Shown here in pieces: positions 1 to 8,143 of a stretch of DNA of 64,000 bases (its first letter is position 1; each line of letters opens with the position of its first letter). The position numbers were made by a program, and so were the translations under genes. Below the pieces are notes generated by a model. The model worked only from the letters and a program-made list of their open reading frames with translations, searched no databases and was not told the DNA's origin. The stretch lies in contig NZ_KI535366.1 of NCBI RefSeq assembly GCF_000160035.2, positions 668,112 through 732,111 on the forward strand. The letters run 5' to 3'. Origin of the DNA: Catonella morbi ATCC 51271 (GTDB lineage Bacteria > Bacillota > Clostridia > Lachnospirales > Lachnospiraceae).

Positions 1-955
1 CCCTGGTACCGATAAAGTTATCCGCTATATGTTTCAAGAATACAGTGTACATTCCCGCATCATATTTCTGTATTCCATCATCTTCAAACATCTTAATAAC
101 CTTAAACGGGCATACCATACCTCTGTAAGACCTTGCAGAGGTAATTGCATCATAAATATCTACCAAAGATATAAGTCTCGCATACGGATCAATTTTTTTA
201 GGATCAAACGGTCCCGGATATCCGGTTCCGTCTAATTTCCGATGATGTTGAAGTGCAGCATTCAGTACATGAGGATTGGCATTCATTTCCTTAAGCAGCT
301 GGTAACCTGCCATAGGATGATTTCTCATAATCTCAAACTCTTCATCGGTTAATTTACCCGGCTTTGAAATAATTTCATTAGGGATTGTAAGTTTTCCGAT
401 ATCATGATAAAGTCCGCATTGCTGAGCCAGTGAAATCTCCTTAGGAGAGCAGCCCAGCCACTCAGCAAGTAAACCCGCAAGCATTGCAACATTGAGACTA
501 TGTACAAAGCATACATCATCAAAGCGGCGCAAATTGGCAAGCAAATCAAAGATAGGAAGACTTCCTTCAGGCATAACCAGGTCTCCCATTATCTTTCTTG
601 CCGTAGTTTCCAAATCTGCATCCGGATTACCGTCAACAATACGGTTCAAGGTACCTCTTAATTTAACTACTCCGGATGAGAATTTACTTCTAAATACTTT
701 ATAATCCTGACTCTGCTGAACTCTTTCATAGTATGAATATCTCTCATCCGAATATGATACAGCTTTTGCAGGTTTTTTTTCAAAATCCTTCTTTTCTTTT
801 ATAAATACAAATGAAACATCATTATTCTTTAGTTTCTCTATGCTATCTGCAGTTACTTCTTCACCCGAATTAAGAAGCAGAAGTCCGGCCCTTGTATGAA
901 CATCCTTCGCTATAACCATTCCAGGCTGCAATTCCCCACATCTTTTTAATAACAT
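1..955 (-). CDS. HD-GYP domain protein (partial, 3' end outside window)
   Basis: This is a probable cyclic-di-GMP phosphodiesterase or related HD-GYP signalling protein. The frame opens at an ATG at 955 and stays open to the window edge, so the C-terminus is missing. About 318 residues are visible. A variable N-terminal region of roughly 120 residues precedes the HD domain, which has HDIGK near residue 184, a NHP motif about 30 residues on, and an HH...DGTGYPG signature near residues 236-246, followed by the DIYDAI segment. The usual HHE is HHR here, so one metal-ligand position may be altered. HD-GYP proteins hydrolyse c-di-GMP in the cytoplasm; the substrate here is inferred from family only. 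Confidence 0.85.
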   Translation of the reverse strand, partial: MLLKRCGELQPGMVIAKDVHTRAGLLLLNSGEEVTADSIEKLKNNDVSFVFIKEKKDFEKKPAKAVSYSDERYSYYERVQQSQDYKVFRSKFSSGVVKLRGTLNRIVDGNPDADLETTARKIMGDLVMPEGSLPIFDLLANLRRFDDVCFVHSLNVAMLAGLLAEWLGCSPKEISLAQQCGLYHDIGKLTIPNEIISKPGKLTDEEFEIMRNHPMAGYQLLKEMNANPHVLNAALQHHRKLDGTGYPGPFDPKKIDPYARLISLVDIYDAITSARSYRGMVCPFKVIKMFEDDGIQKYDAGMYTVFLKHIADNFIGTR

Positions 956-1062
956 AATTTTCCCTCGTTAATAGTTAATCGTTACCTATTCATTATAACT
1001 TTTTTTTGGATTAATATCAACAAGCTTCCTCCGAATATTTAATTAAAAGATACTCGTTATGA

Positions 1063-2160
1063 CTAATGAGCAGTTCCTATTTTTACAACTATTATCGGTA
1101 ATATCAGAACAGTTCCCAGTGTTTTCGTCAAATCAATAACAGTGTGAACATCCTTTGCCCATATTTGATTAAGGGAAGATAAAGCACCTGCTTTTCTTTT
1201 TTTTATCACAATACTCTTATACTCCGGGAAAATGCTGCGTAGGTATTTCACCGAATTTACCGGCATATATATGCCGAAATGCCTGATTTTTGCCGTTAAG
1301 GTATTTTCTGTTTTATTATGTGCCGTCTTAAGAAGTTTAAGTATATTTCCATTTTTATCAAAATGAGCGATTACCAGGTCTTTAAGTTTATTATTCTTAA
1401 GCAGTTTACCGCCTATCTTAAATGACAACTCGCCCTGTTCAAATTTCGAATCATCCTTACAAATAAAGTCATATGCCGTACCGACAAGCGAATTAATGCT
1501 TAAGATAGTTGCGTCATATGTTATTTTTTCTATGGATAGTTTTTCACTGAAATCCCCTACACCCCTAAGTTTTACAATCGGCAGATTATCCACGTCTTTT
1601 AATTGGTCTGAATATCCTTCTTCAAATGTTAATATCTGTGTTATTTTTTCCAGATTGTCTGTTATACCGTTCCCATCGGTATCTTTATTTAACGGATTAA
1701 GACCGCTTTTTATCTCGGTACCGTCTCCCATCTCATCTTCATCCGTATCCCATTTAATAGGGCTTGTTTTGTAACTGCTTACTTCATCTCGGTCACTTAA
1801 TCCGTCCTCATCCGAATCCTTAGAGAACGGATTGGTATCGTATTCATATTCCTCCGCAAGTGTAAGCCCGTCTTCGTCAAAATCATCCGCAAGCCTTACG
1901 TCATCTATTGATTTTCCATCCATAATCAGCCGCGGATATATTGCGCGGTACAAATAAGCTTTATCTATCTTTCCGTCTTTCAGTTCAACGTACTCCGTGG
2001 CTTGGTCTGCTATAAGACACTTCAGTCCGCTTTTTTCAGTAGAATAACGGTCTGTCCGTGTACCGGCATTTACCGGTGTAATCTGTATTGATGCAAACAT
2101 CAGGGTGACTGCCGGTAACAACACCTGAATCCTTCTTCTGAGCCGGATAGTCTTTTTCAT
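1063..2160 (-). CDS. Secreted protein with thrombospondin-type-3-like calcium repeats
   Basis: The protein has 365 residues. An N-terminal basic stretch followed by a hydrophobic segment (about residues 10-33) looks like a signal peptide ending near an A-G-T junction. From about residue 88 there are at least four DxDxDG-type loops (DFDEDGL, DSDEDGL, DTDEDEM, DTDGNGI), the pattern of TSP type-3/EF-hand-like calcium repeats of secreted Gram-positive proteins. The remainder is a beta-rich region without a family I recognise. The last 20 residues are hydrophobic and could be a membrane anchor. A good promoter lies just upstream. Function is unknown; extracellular calcium-stabilised adhesion or stalk function is an inference. 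Confidence 0.75.
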   Translation of the reverse strand: MKKTIRLRRRIQVLLPAVTLMFASIQITPVNAGTRTDRYSTEKSGLKCLIADQATEYVELKDGKIDKAYLYRAIYPRLIMDGKSIDDVRLADDFDEDGLTLAEEYEYDTNPFSKDSDEDGLSDRDEVSSYKTSPIKWDTDEDEMGDGTEIKSGLNPLNKDTDGNGITDNLEKITQILTFEEGYSDQLKDVDNLPIVKLRGVGDFSEKLSIEKITYDATILSINSLVGTAYDFICKDDSKFEQGELSFKIGGKLLKNNKLKDLVIAHFDKNGNILKLLKTAHNKTENTLTAKIRHFGIYMPVNSVKYLRSIFPEYKSIVIKKRKAGALSSLNQIWAKDVHTVIDLTKTLGTVLILPIIVVKIGTAH

Positions 2161-2263
2161 CTTCTCTACTCCTTAAGTTAAAATTGACCTTCAATATCGT
2201 TCTGTACATGTCACTACACATAAAGCAGGTTTCTAAAATAGATGAAACATACTTTATAGGCTC

Positions 2264-2292
2264 AGAATATACCTTTATCATCTTATTGTCAA
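2264..2292 (-). promoter_or_regulatory. SigA-type promoter for the calcium-repeat protein
   Basis: On the minus strand a perfect -35 TTGACA (2292-2287) is followed after exactly 17 bases by TATTCT (2269-2264). It lies about 100 bases upstream of the ATG at 2160. Confidence 0.7.
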
Positions 2293-2336
2293 TTTTTTAT
2301 GCTTGGCGTGATTGTGATATGATTTCTCCGGCAACT

Positions 2337-2372
2337 AAAAAAAGACAGATATCGCATATGCAATACCTGCCT
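2337..2372 (-). terminator. Intrinsic terminator after rplL
   Basis: The minus strand has a near-complete hairpin (GGCAGGTATTGC / GCGATATCTGTC, with G-U pairs) followed by seven Ts, about 20 bases after the rplL stop. Confidence 0.85.
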
Positions 2373-2392
2373 CTATAATCTTCAATCTTTGA

Positions 2393-2758
2393 TTACTTAA
2401 GAGTAACCTTAGCTCCTGCCTCTTCAAGCTTAGCCTTGATAGACTCAGCATCTTCCTTAGTTGTAGCTTCCTTGATAACCTTTGGAGCAGCCTCAACTGC
2501 TTCCTTAGCTTCCTTAAGACCAAGGCCTGTAAGCTCACGAACAACTTTGATAACCTTAATCTTCTCAGCGCCTACTTCTGTAAGCTCTACATCAAATTCT
2601 GTCTTCTCTTCAGCTGCTGCTGCGCCTGCTCCTGCTGCTGCAACTACAACGCCTGCTGCTGCAGATACGCCAAACTCTTCCTCGCAAGCCTTTACGAGAT
2701 CGTTTAATTCAAGTACGCTCATGCCTTTAATAGCATCGATAAATTCCTGAGTTGTCAT
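2393..2758 (-). CDS. rplL: 50S ribosomal protein L7/L12
   Basis: This is the stalk protein bL12 (121 residues), which recruits translation GTPases to the ribosome. The N-terminal dimerisation helix ([13 protein letters not shown]...), an Ala/Gly/Val-rich hinge, and the C-terminal domain with [15 protein letters not shown] are all present. The start at 2758 is preferred because GGAGG lies 6-7 bases upstream; the in-frame ATG at 2773 overlaps that ribosome binding site. It is cotranscribed after rplJ and its stop is followed by a terminator. Confidence 0.98.
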   Translation of the reverse strand: MTTQEFIDAIKGMSVLELNDLVKACEEEFGVSAAAGVVVAAAGAGAAAAEEKTEFDVELTEVGAEKIKVIKVVRELTGLGLKEAKEAVEAAPKVIKEATTKEDAESIKAKLEEAGAKVTLK

Positions 2759-2824
2759 TTTTAATACCTCCATAATAATTAAATAATATTTTGGTCAATT
2801 CTTTTGACCATCTGATAAACGGTT

Positions 2825-3325
2825 TTACGCTTCAGCTCCACTACCCTGTTTCTCTGCAATCTGCTTAAGCACACGAGCAAAGTTGGTAATAGGTGACTGT
2901 AAGCTGCCAAGGAGTTTGGAAATAAGCTCCTCTCTTGAAGGGATGGTTGCGATAACGCTCATTCCCTTAGCATCGTAGTAGGTTCCTTCTACAACGCCGG
3001 ACTTGATTTCAAGTGCTTTTGCCTGCTTTGCAAAATTAGAAATAATTCTTGCAGCGGCAGTAGCATCCTCATAAGAAAACGCAACAGCTGAAGGTCCTTC
3101 TAAGTCCACATCTAACTGTGAAAAATCAGTTCCTTCAAACGCACGCTTTAAGAGAGTGTTCTTGTATACCTTGTATACTACTCCTGCCTCTCTCAACTCC
3201 TTACGGAGCTTTGTGTCCTGCTCAACAGTAAGTCCGCGATAGTCAACTAAAACTATAGAGCTTGCTTTTCCCACATGTCCTTTGATTTCGTCAACTATTG
3301 GCTGTTTGATTTCAACTTTAGGCAT
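2825..3325 (-). CDS. rplJ: 50S ribosomal protein L10
   Basis: This is uL10 (166 residues), the base of the L7/L12 stalk and the autoregulator of its operon. It begins MPKVEIKQPIVDEIKG and has the typical DYRGLTVEQDTKLRKELREAGV core. It is the first gene after the L10 leader and lies 66 bases upstream of rplL. L11 and L1, often nearby, are not in this stretch. Confidence 0.98.
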   Translation of the reverse strand: MPKVEIKQPIVDEIKGHVGKASSIVLVDYRGLTVEQDTKLRKELREAGVVYKVYKNTLLKRAFEGTDFSQLDVDLEGPSAVAFSYEDATAAARIISNFAKQAKALEIKSGVVEGTYYDAKGMSVIATIPSREELISKLLGSLQSPITNFARVLKQIAEKQGSGAEA

Positions 3326-3329
3326 AATC

Positions 3330-3556
3330 TTCCTCCATTCCGAAACACCTTTAATCAGTTAACCGATTGGGATAGAGTGTTTCTAGTAATATCCCCTTAC
3401 TGCTTGAAGTCAGATGAATTACGATAAAAAAAGACCTGAAACTGCTAGAGTTCAGACCGTAATATTCTTAAAAATAATTACATCCCTCGGCAGGCGTTCA
3501 CACTTACACATCTTTGATGTACCTGCTGTCTTCGGCAGCTGTTCTTAACGAACGAT
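3330..3556 (-). promoter_or_regulatory. L10 leader RNA with attenuator hairpin
   Basis: The transcribed leader of rplJ-rplL carries the L10(L12)4-binding kink-turn-like region: on the minus strand GAACAGCTGCCGAAGACAGC, then AGGTACATC...GATGT, then CGCCTGCCGAGG. About 30-40 bases later comes a Rho-independent hairpin (3458-3433) with seven Ts (3432-3426). This matches the autogenous L10 leader design in Firmicutes, where excess L10-L12 binds the leader and favours termination. Family assignment is by eye. Confidence 0.8.
3426..3458 (-). terminator. Attenuator terminator inside the L10 leader
   Basis: On the minus strand GGTCTGAAACT-like arms (GGTCTGAACT ... AGTTTCAGGTC) pair and are followed by seven Ts. 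It lies about 100 bases before the rplJ start, which fits conditional termination rather than a gene end. Confidence 0.75.
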
Positions 3557-3560
3557 ATTA

Positions 3561-3589
3561 TTTATAACATAGTTGTGATATATTGTCAA
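3561..3589 (-). promoter_or_regulatory. rplJ-rplL operon promoter
   Basis: Minus strand TTGACA (3589-3584), a 17-base spacer, then TATAAA (3566-3561). It lies immediately upstream of the L10 leader. Confidence 0.85.
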
Positions 3590-3596
3590 GCATTAA

Positions 3597-3732
3597 TTAA
3601 AAAGTGTGTGCTTGCACACACTTCGCGCGCGAGCGGTGCCGTAAGGCAAACTTCCCTGCCGCGAGCTACGCATCTCTCGGAGAGACTTTAATTTAATAGG
3701 AAATTTCTTCAAAATTTCCTATTAAATTAAAA
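3597..3732. repeat. Bipartite hairpin repeat, full copy 1 (modules A+B)
   Basis: About 135 bases contain a perfect hairpin AAGTGTGTGC/GCACACACTT, a GC-rich segment (CGCGCGCGAGCGGTGCC...), a CTCTCGGAGAG motif, and then module B, an inverted repeat of TTTAATAGGAAATTT. It is about 90% identical by eye to the copy at 39836-39968, and it directly abuts an intrinsic terminator. Confidence 0.85.
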
Positions 3733-3768
3733 ACTGTCACTTTACACATTTTTACTGTAAAGTGACAG
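3729..3768 (-). terminator. Intrinsic terminator after the secreted protein gene
   Basis: A perfect 12-bp stem CTGTCACTTTAC/GTAAAGTGACAG is followed on the minus strand by five Ts. It begins about 10 bases after the stop codon at 3777. Confidence 0.9.
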
Positions 3769-3776
3769 TATGTTTT

Positions 3777-4421
3777 TTATTTAGAAAACTTTATATTTTT
3801 AACATATATGTCCATTCCCTCTATTTTTATATACACTTTTTCAGGAAGCTTTTTCTTATCATTTATATAATGTACTGTGTCTATTACTACCTTCTGTATC
3901 TTTTTTGCAGACTTGAACGTCATCTTTCCGGAAGTTGATGTTCCTTTTGTTCCGTTCTTAATATATGAACCATATAAAAATGTCTTCCAAACATCGGACA
4001 TTTTATTATATGCACCTGTCTTAATAGAGTTTGTAATGAGTTTTACAGTATTTTCCGTCAGAGGAATAGTATTCCCTTTCTCTTTATATGTTACTTTACC
4101 TGTTTTTACATTCTTGGTAATTATATAACTTTGTATCGTCTTAGTGTTTTTTAAAGTTGATTCAGCATAAAATTTCATTGTAACAATCTGTTTTTTAATA
4201 TTGAACTTATACTTTATATTTGATTTAGATTTCATACCACCGGCATCAAAGTTGCTTACCTGTTCCATAGTAACAACATTATACTTATTGACAGCTTTTT
4301 CTATATCCTTAGCTAAACTATCAGTAAATTGAACTGTCTTTGCCTCAACTTTCAGCGGGGTAATAAACATCGCACAAATGAGTAAGGCCATTGCCGCAAA
4401 CATCTTAAATCCTTTGTTCAT
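3777..4421 (-). CDS. Secreted hypothetical protein
   Basis: The protein has 214 residues. The start at 4421 is chosen because a CAGGAG box lies about 8 bases upstream; longer in-frame starts lack one. The N-terminus (MNKGFKMFAAMALLICAMF...KVEA) is a signal peptide with a VEA cleavage-type site. The mature part is lysine/threonine-rich and beta-strand-like, with no cysteine and no motif I recognise. A lipoprotein is ruled out by the lack of a lipobox. It is monocistronic with its own terminator. No function is assigned. Confidence 0.7.
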   Translation of the reverse strand: MNKGFKMFAAMALLICAMFITPLKVEAKTVQFTDSLAKDIEKAVNKYNVVTMEQVSNFDAGGMKSKSNIKYKFNIKKQIVTMKFYAESTLKNTKTIQSYIITKNVKTGKVTYKEKGNTIPLTENTVKLITNSIKTGAYNKMSDVWKTFLYGSYIKNGTKGTSTSGKMTFKSAKKIQKVVIDTVHYINDKKKLPEKVYIKIEGMDIYVKNIKFSK

Positions 4422-4606
4422 CTTATTTTTCTCCTGTCTGTGATTTAACCGAATATCGGTTATTTTGTTAAAGTGTCTCTTGTACTTTACCACATAAGAA
4501 CCCATACAGTCAATTATCTCAGCCTAATTTAGGTTATTGTTCAGAAAGTGCGGTTTACACAAAATTGAAAGCTAAATAAAAACGGAAGATATAACCTAAT
4601 GATATA

Positions 4607-5170
4607 TTATAAAATCGGTTCAATAGCAGCGCGAAAATAACAATCTAATTCTTCCGGTGAATATGTTTTCCCGGCTTTCAACCACCATAAAACCATTTCT
4701 ACAAAACTGCCCGAAATATGATTGACAAGAAATTCTTGAGGTAAGTTGTTATTTCGCTTGCGATTGTGATTAACGAGTTGTGTTTTTATCAATTCATTTA
4801 GGCTTTCCTTGAAATAACGAAGAAAAATTTCGCTACTTTCACAAGATAGTAACCCCAAAATATTATTGTCATTTTCCTGTAAATGCTGCAAAAGATGACA
4901 AAAAACAGATTGCGGTGATTCTTCATTTGAATAAAGCCCATGTTTATGTGTTTTATCCTTGGCACTGACGATAATATGTTCGAACAGTTCCTTGCAAACA
5001 GCGTTTAACAATTCATCTTTAGTTTCAAAGTGTGCATAAAATGTACTTCTTCCTATGTTCGCGGTATCAAGTATTTCTTGTACTGTAATACGATTGTAGC
5101 TTTTCTTTTCAAGCAAAGTACTGAATGCCTGAAAAATCGCTCCACGTGTCTTTTGCTGCCGTCTATCCAT
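4607..5170 (-). CDS. TetR/AcrR family transcriptional regulator
   Basis: The protein has 187 residues from the ATG at 5170, preceded by GGAGGAAG; upstream in-frame starts have no such site. The N-terminal helix-turn-helix (RGAIFQAFSTLLEKKSYNRI...DTANIGRSTFYAHFETKDELL) is typical TetR, and the C-terminal ligand domain is helical and variable. It is divergent from the DMT permease at 5322, whose promoter lies in the shared 150-bp region together with a pair of inverted TGTTAG-type sites, so it probably represses that permease and itself. The ligand is unknown. Confidence 0.85.
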   Translation of the reverse strand: MDRRQQKTRGAIFQAFSTLLEKKSYNRITVQEILDTANIGRSTFYAHFETKDELLNAVCKELFEHIIVSAKDKTHKHGLYSNEESPQSVFCHLLQHLQENDNNILGLLSCESSEIFLRYFKESLNELIKTQLVNHNRKRNNNLPQEFLVNHISGSFVEMVLWWLKAGKTYSPEELDCYFRAAIEPIL

Positions 5171-5203
5171 TATCTTCCTCCGTACAAATATGTAAAAATG
5201 TTC

Positions 5204-5282
5204 GGTAACTAACATTTATTTTGATTTAGTCATTGTTTCAAAAATCAGTATTATGATATAATCAAACAAAGTGTTAGATAAC
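5204..5282. promoter_or_regulatory. Divergent promoter/operator region (TetR-DMT pair)
   Basis: On the plus strand TTGTTT (5233-5238), an 18-base spacer and TATAAT (5257-5262, with TG one base upstream) form the permease promoter. Flanking it are related sites in opposite orientation: GGTAACTAACA (5204-5214), whose complement is TGTTAGTTACC, and TGTTAGATAAC (5272-5282). They are plausible half-sites for the neighbouring TetR regulator. Confidence 0.5.
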
Positions 5283-5321
5283 ATATAAATTATATCGTAT
5301 TATTTTAGGAGTGTCAATAAA

Positions 5322-6239
5322 ATGGAAATTAAACCAAACATTAATAAAGGAATTGCATTTGCAATACTTGCGGCATCACTATACGCTATAAATGCTCCTT
5401 TTTCAAAGATATTACTTGAATTTATGCCGCCTACTTTAATGGCCGGTTTTCTTTATGTTGGCGCGGGTATAGGAATAACATTTATTGCTCTTATTCGTAA
5501 AATGAAAAAACACGAAACAAAAGAGCTAAAATTAACAAAATCAGAATTACCATATACCATTGCAATGATAATTTTAGACATAGCGGCTCCGATTTGTTTG
5601 CTGTTTGGCCTAAACGCAACAACTGCTGCAAATGCATCGTTACTTAATAATTTTGAAATTGTAGCGACAGCGATAATTGCTCTTATGGTATTCAAAGAAA
5701 AAATCAGTCCAAGATTGTGGTTTGGGATATTGTTTATAACTCTGTCCTGTGGAATACTATCTTTTGAAGATGTATCAAGTCTGCATTTTTCCTATGGTTC
5801 GTTGTTTGTTTTACTTTCCGCCATTTGTTGGGGATTTGAGAATAACTGTACTCGAAAAATTTCTTCAAAAGATCCATTACAGATTGTTTTACTAAAAGGA
5901 ATATTCTCGGGTATCGGTTCTCTCATCATCGGCTTGTATATGGGAGAACGTACATCGTCACTTTGGAGCATCTTTGCTGTTCTTTGGATAGGATTTATAG
6001 CATACGGATTGAGTATTTATTTTTATGTATATGCACAAAGGCTGCTTGGTGCAGCACGTACAAGTGCTTATTATGCAGTTGCACCATTTATAGCAACAAT
6101 TCTTTCATTGATTATCCTCAGAGAAGTACCGGATATAGCTTACTATTTTGCGCTTGCGTTAATGATTATAGGGGCTTGGCTTTCCTCCCAAGATAAACCG
6201 CTAATCAGGAAGAAAACAAAACTGAAGGTTAAAAAATAA
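5322..6239 (+). CDS. EamA/DMT-superfamily permease
   Basis: The protein has 305 residues with about ten hydrophobic segments arranged as two EamA repeats, the drug/metabolite transporter fold in the cytoplasmic membrane. The second repeat starts near residue 153 (HFSYGSLFVLLSAICWGFENNCTRKIS). An AGGAG box lies about 10 bases upstream of the ATG. The Lys-rich C-terminus is cytosolic. It is divergent from a TetR gene that likely controls it. The substrate cannot be read from the sequence; efflux of a small metabolite or drug is the usual role. Confidence 0.88.
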   Translation: MEIKPNINKGIAFAILAASLYAINAPFSKILLEFMPPTLMAGFLYVGAGIGITFIALIRKMKKHETKELKLTKSELPYTIAMIILDIAAPICLLFGLNATTAANASLLNNFEIVATAIIALMVFKEKISPRLWFGILFITLSCGILSFEDVSSLHFSYGSLFVLLSAICWGFENNCTRKISSKDPLQIVLLKGIFSGIGSLIIGLYMGERTSSLWSIFAVLWIGFIAYGLSIYFYVYAQRLLGAARTSAYYAVAPFIATILSLIILREVPDIAYYFALALMIIGAWLSSQDKPLIRKKTKLKVKK

Positions 6240-6241
6240 AT

Positions 6242-6274
6242 AAAAAAAGACCGTCCACCATTCGAACGGTCTTT
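6242..6274. terminator. Bidirectional terminator between permease and tRNA-Thr
   Basis: The stem AAAGACCGT/ACGGTCTTT is followed on the minus strand by a run of Ts, so it terminates the tRNA transcript and probably also the plus-strand permease transcript. Confidence 0.8.
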
Positions 6275-6291
6275 CTATCCTAATTTGTATA

Positions 6292-6364
6292 AGCTGGCGA
6301 CGGGAGTCGGACCCGTGACCTCCGCACTACCAATGCGACGCTCTACCACCTGAGCCACGCCAGC
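6292..6364 (-). tRNA. tRNA-Thr (anticodon GGT)
   Basis: The minus strand folds as a 73-nt cloverleaf: acceptor GCTGGCG/CGCCAGC, D arm with GCTC...GAGC, anticodon stem TCGCA/TGCGG, loop TTGGTAG giving anticodon GGT, and T arm ACGGG-TCCGACT-CCCGT. The discriminator base is T and the 3' CCA is not encoded. It is followed by a terminator. Confidence 0.95.
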
Positions 6365-6419
6365 AACACGTTACTCTTAAGAGCAACCTTAGACATTCTA
6401 CTAAATTTTAAGTTAAATG

Positions 6420-7370
6420 TCAAGCATCAATTAAGAATTTAACAGCCCCTATAATTCCTGCATTATTTCCAAGCTCTGCTGCCTCTATGCTTAAGCCCTG
6501 TGCAAAATTATGCATTACACCATGAAGCACCTTATCACGAACTTTGTCCACAAAAAGTTCCTTTTGTTTGGATACTCCTCCACCTAAAATAACCATTTCA
6601 GGGTTGAAAGTATGAACCAAGCCTATAAGTGCTGCTGATATATAATTAATCCATTCATCCACATATTTAATTACAGTCTTATTTCCTGCTGCCACTTCCT
6701 TAAATATAAGTCTTCCGTCTGTCTCATCTACATTAATTCCGGTAATTTCACCTGAAATGACCGCATTTTTTACATTTCTTACAAGGGCACTTGTAGAGCC
6801 ATAGTGTTCTATACAGCCCGTATTTCCACAGGAACATTCTTCTCCGTCTACATTTACAGGTATATGACCTATCTCCCCGGCAAATCCCTTTTTACCGAGT
6901 AAAATCTTTGAATCAACTATGATTCCTCCGCCTACTCCTGTACCTATGGTCATAACAACCACATTTTCCCTGCCTTTTGCAGCTCCCTTCCACATTTCTC
7001 CGAGTGCCGCCGCATTAGCATCATTTAAAACTGCCGTATTCATTCCAAATTCTGCTTCAAGCCTTTTCTTTATATTCGTGCCTTCCCAGTTCTTTATATG
7101 ACCTGCCGAGCCTTCCACTATCCCAAGCTTAGAATTGATTCCTCCTGTGGCAGATACTCCTATGCCGTTAATATCAAAGAAAGCTTTATTATTTTTACTC
7201 ATAAATTCTTTGGCGCTTTTAACTACAGTTTCTATGATGGGAGTTTCATAATTATCAAACTTTACCGGATATTCCGAAATCTCGCTAACTATCACACCTT
7301 CTCCATTTACAAGTCCAAATTTTACGGCTGTACCGCCTATGTCTATCCCCAGATAAGTTCTGTCAGTCAT
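6420..7370 (-). CDS. ROK-family glucokinase
   Basis: The protein has 316 residues. It phosphorylates glucose (or a related sugar) with ATP in the cytoplasm. The phosphate-1 motif GIDIGGTAVKFGLV is at residues 8-21, GTGVGGGIIVDSK is in the middle, and the ROK zinc site CSCGNTGCIEHYGS follows, together with the EIGH(IP) substrate signature. It resembles bacillary GlcK. It is the downstream neighbour of truA and the ECF genes on the same strand with only 19 bases before truA's stop, so it may be read from the same transcript. Substrate assignment is from family. Confidence 0.88.
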   Translation of the reverse strand: MTDRTYLGIDIGGTAVKFGLVNGEGVIVSEISEYPVKFDNYETPIIETVVKSAKEFMSKNNKAFFDINGIGVSATGGINSKLGIVEGSAGHIKNWEGTNIKKRLEAEFGMNTAVLNDANAAALGEMWKGAAKGRENVVVMTIGTGVGGGIIVDSKILLGKKGFAGEIGHIPVNVDGEECSCGNTGCIEHYGSTSALVRNVKNAVISGEITGINVDETDGRLIFKEVAAGNKTVIKYVDEWINYISAALIGLVHTFNPEMVILGGGVSKQKELFVDKVRDKVLHGVMHNFAQGLSIEAAELGNNAGIIGAVKFLIDA

Positions 7371-7389
7371 TGATTGCCCCTTTCAAACA

Positions 7390-8139
7390 TTAGCCCTCTT
7401 CCTTATACCTTATTCCCATTAAAAATAATCCCTTTGCCGGCAAGGTTGTACCAAGATGCCCCCTGTCTTTTCTTTCAATTATAGAAGGAATTTCATTAGG
7501 ACTTATCTTTCCTTCTCCCACCTTCACCAGAGTTCCCGCTATTATCCTTACCATATTGTAAAGAAAACCGTCTCCTCTTACTCTGATTATAAGTTCGCTC
7601 CTCAGTGTTTCTTCTACATCAATCTGAAATACTGTCCTTACCTTATCCTCTTTGTCCGTCTTGGCCGAACAAAAAGAGGTGAAATCATGCCTTCCTTCAA
7701 TATACTTTGCCGCTTCTCTCATAGCTTCAATGTCTAAATTATGTTTTACATTGTAACTGTACAATCTATCTGTAGGAAACGAAATCTTAGCTGTATTTAT
7801 ACGGTATTCATAAGTTTTATCTATTACATTTTTTCTGGGATGAAAGTCTGCTGCCACTTCTAAACTTTCCATTATTCGAATATCGTCTGCCAGCTTGGTA
7901 TTCAATGCCAAGGCAAGTTTTTCGGCAGGAATTCTTGTATCAGAATCAAATACCGCTACATTCCCATAGGCATGCACTCCCGCATCCGTCCTGCTTGCCC
8001 CTATAATTACTATGTTCTCTCCAAGAAGCTCAGAAAGTGCATCATTTACAAAGCCTTCAACAGTGGGCAGTTCAGGCTGGTACTGATATCCGCAATAGGC
8101 AGTTCCGTCATAGGCAACCACCAGTTTAAATCTTTTCAT
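7390..8139 (-). CDS. truA: tRNA pseudouridine(38-40) synthase
   Basis: TruA (249 residues) isomerises uridines 38-40 in the tRNA anticodon arm. The catalytic Asp lies in GASRTDAGVHAYGN (about residues 47-60), and the FHPRKNVIDKTYEYRI and FTSFCSA blocks are conserved. It ends in GHLGTTLPAKGLFLMGIRY. It starts 4 bases after the ecfT stop. The ecfA-ecfT-truA order is the usual Firmicutes order (normally downstream of rplQ), displaced here from the ribosomal cluster by nanE. Confidence 0.97.
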   Translation of the reverse strand: MKRFKLVVAYDGTAYCGYQYQPELPTVEGFVNDALSELLGENIVIIGASRTDAGVHAYGNVAVFDSDTRIPAEKLALALNTKLADDIRIMESLEVAADFHPRKNVIDKTYEYRINTAKISFPTDRLYSYNVKHNLDIEAMREAAKYIEGRHDFTSFCSAKTDKEDKVRTVFQIDVEETLRSELIIRVRGDGFLYNMVRIIAGTLVKVGEGKISPNEIPSIIERKDRGHLGTTLPAKGLFLMGIRYKEEG

Positions 8140-8143
8140 ATAT

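Noticed and set aside
3597-3732. Module A of the bipartite repeat as a known riboswitch or ribozyme.
   Set aside because: No motif of a class I know could be matched, and its position after genes argues against a riboswitch; left as an unclassified repeat.
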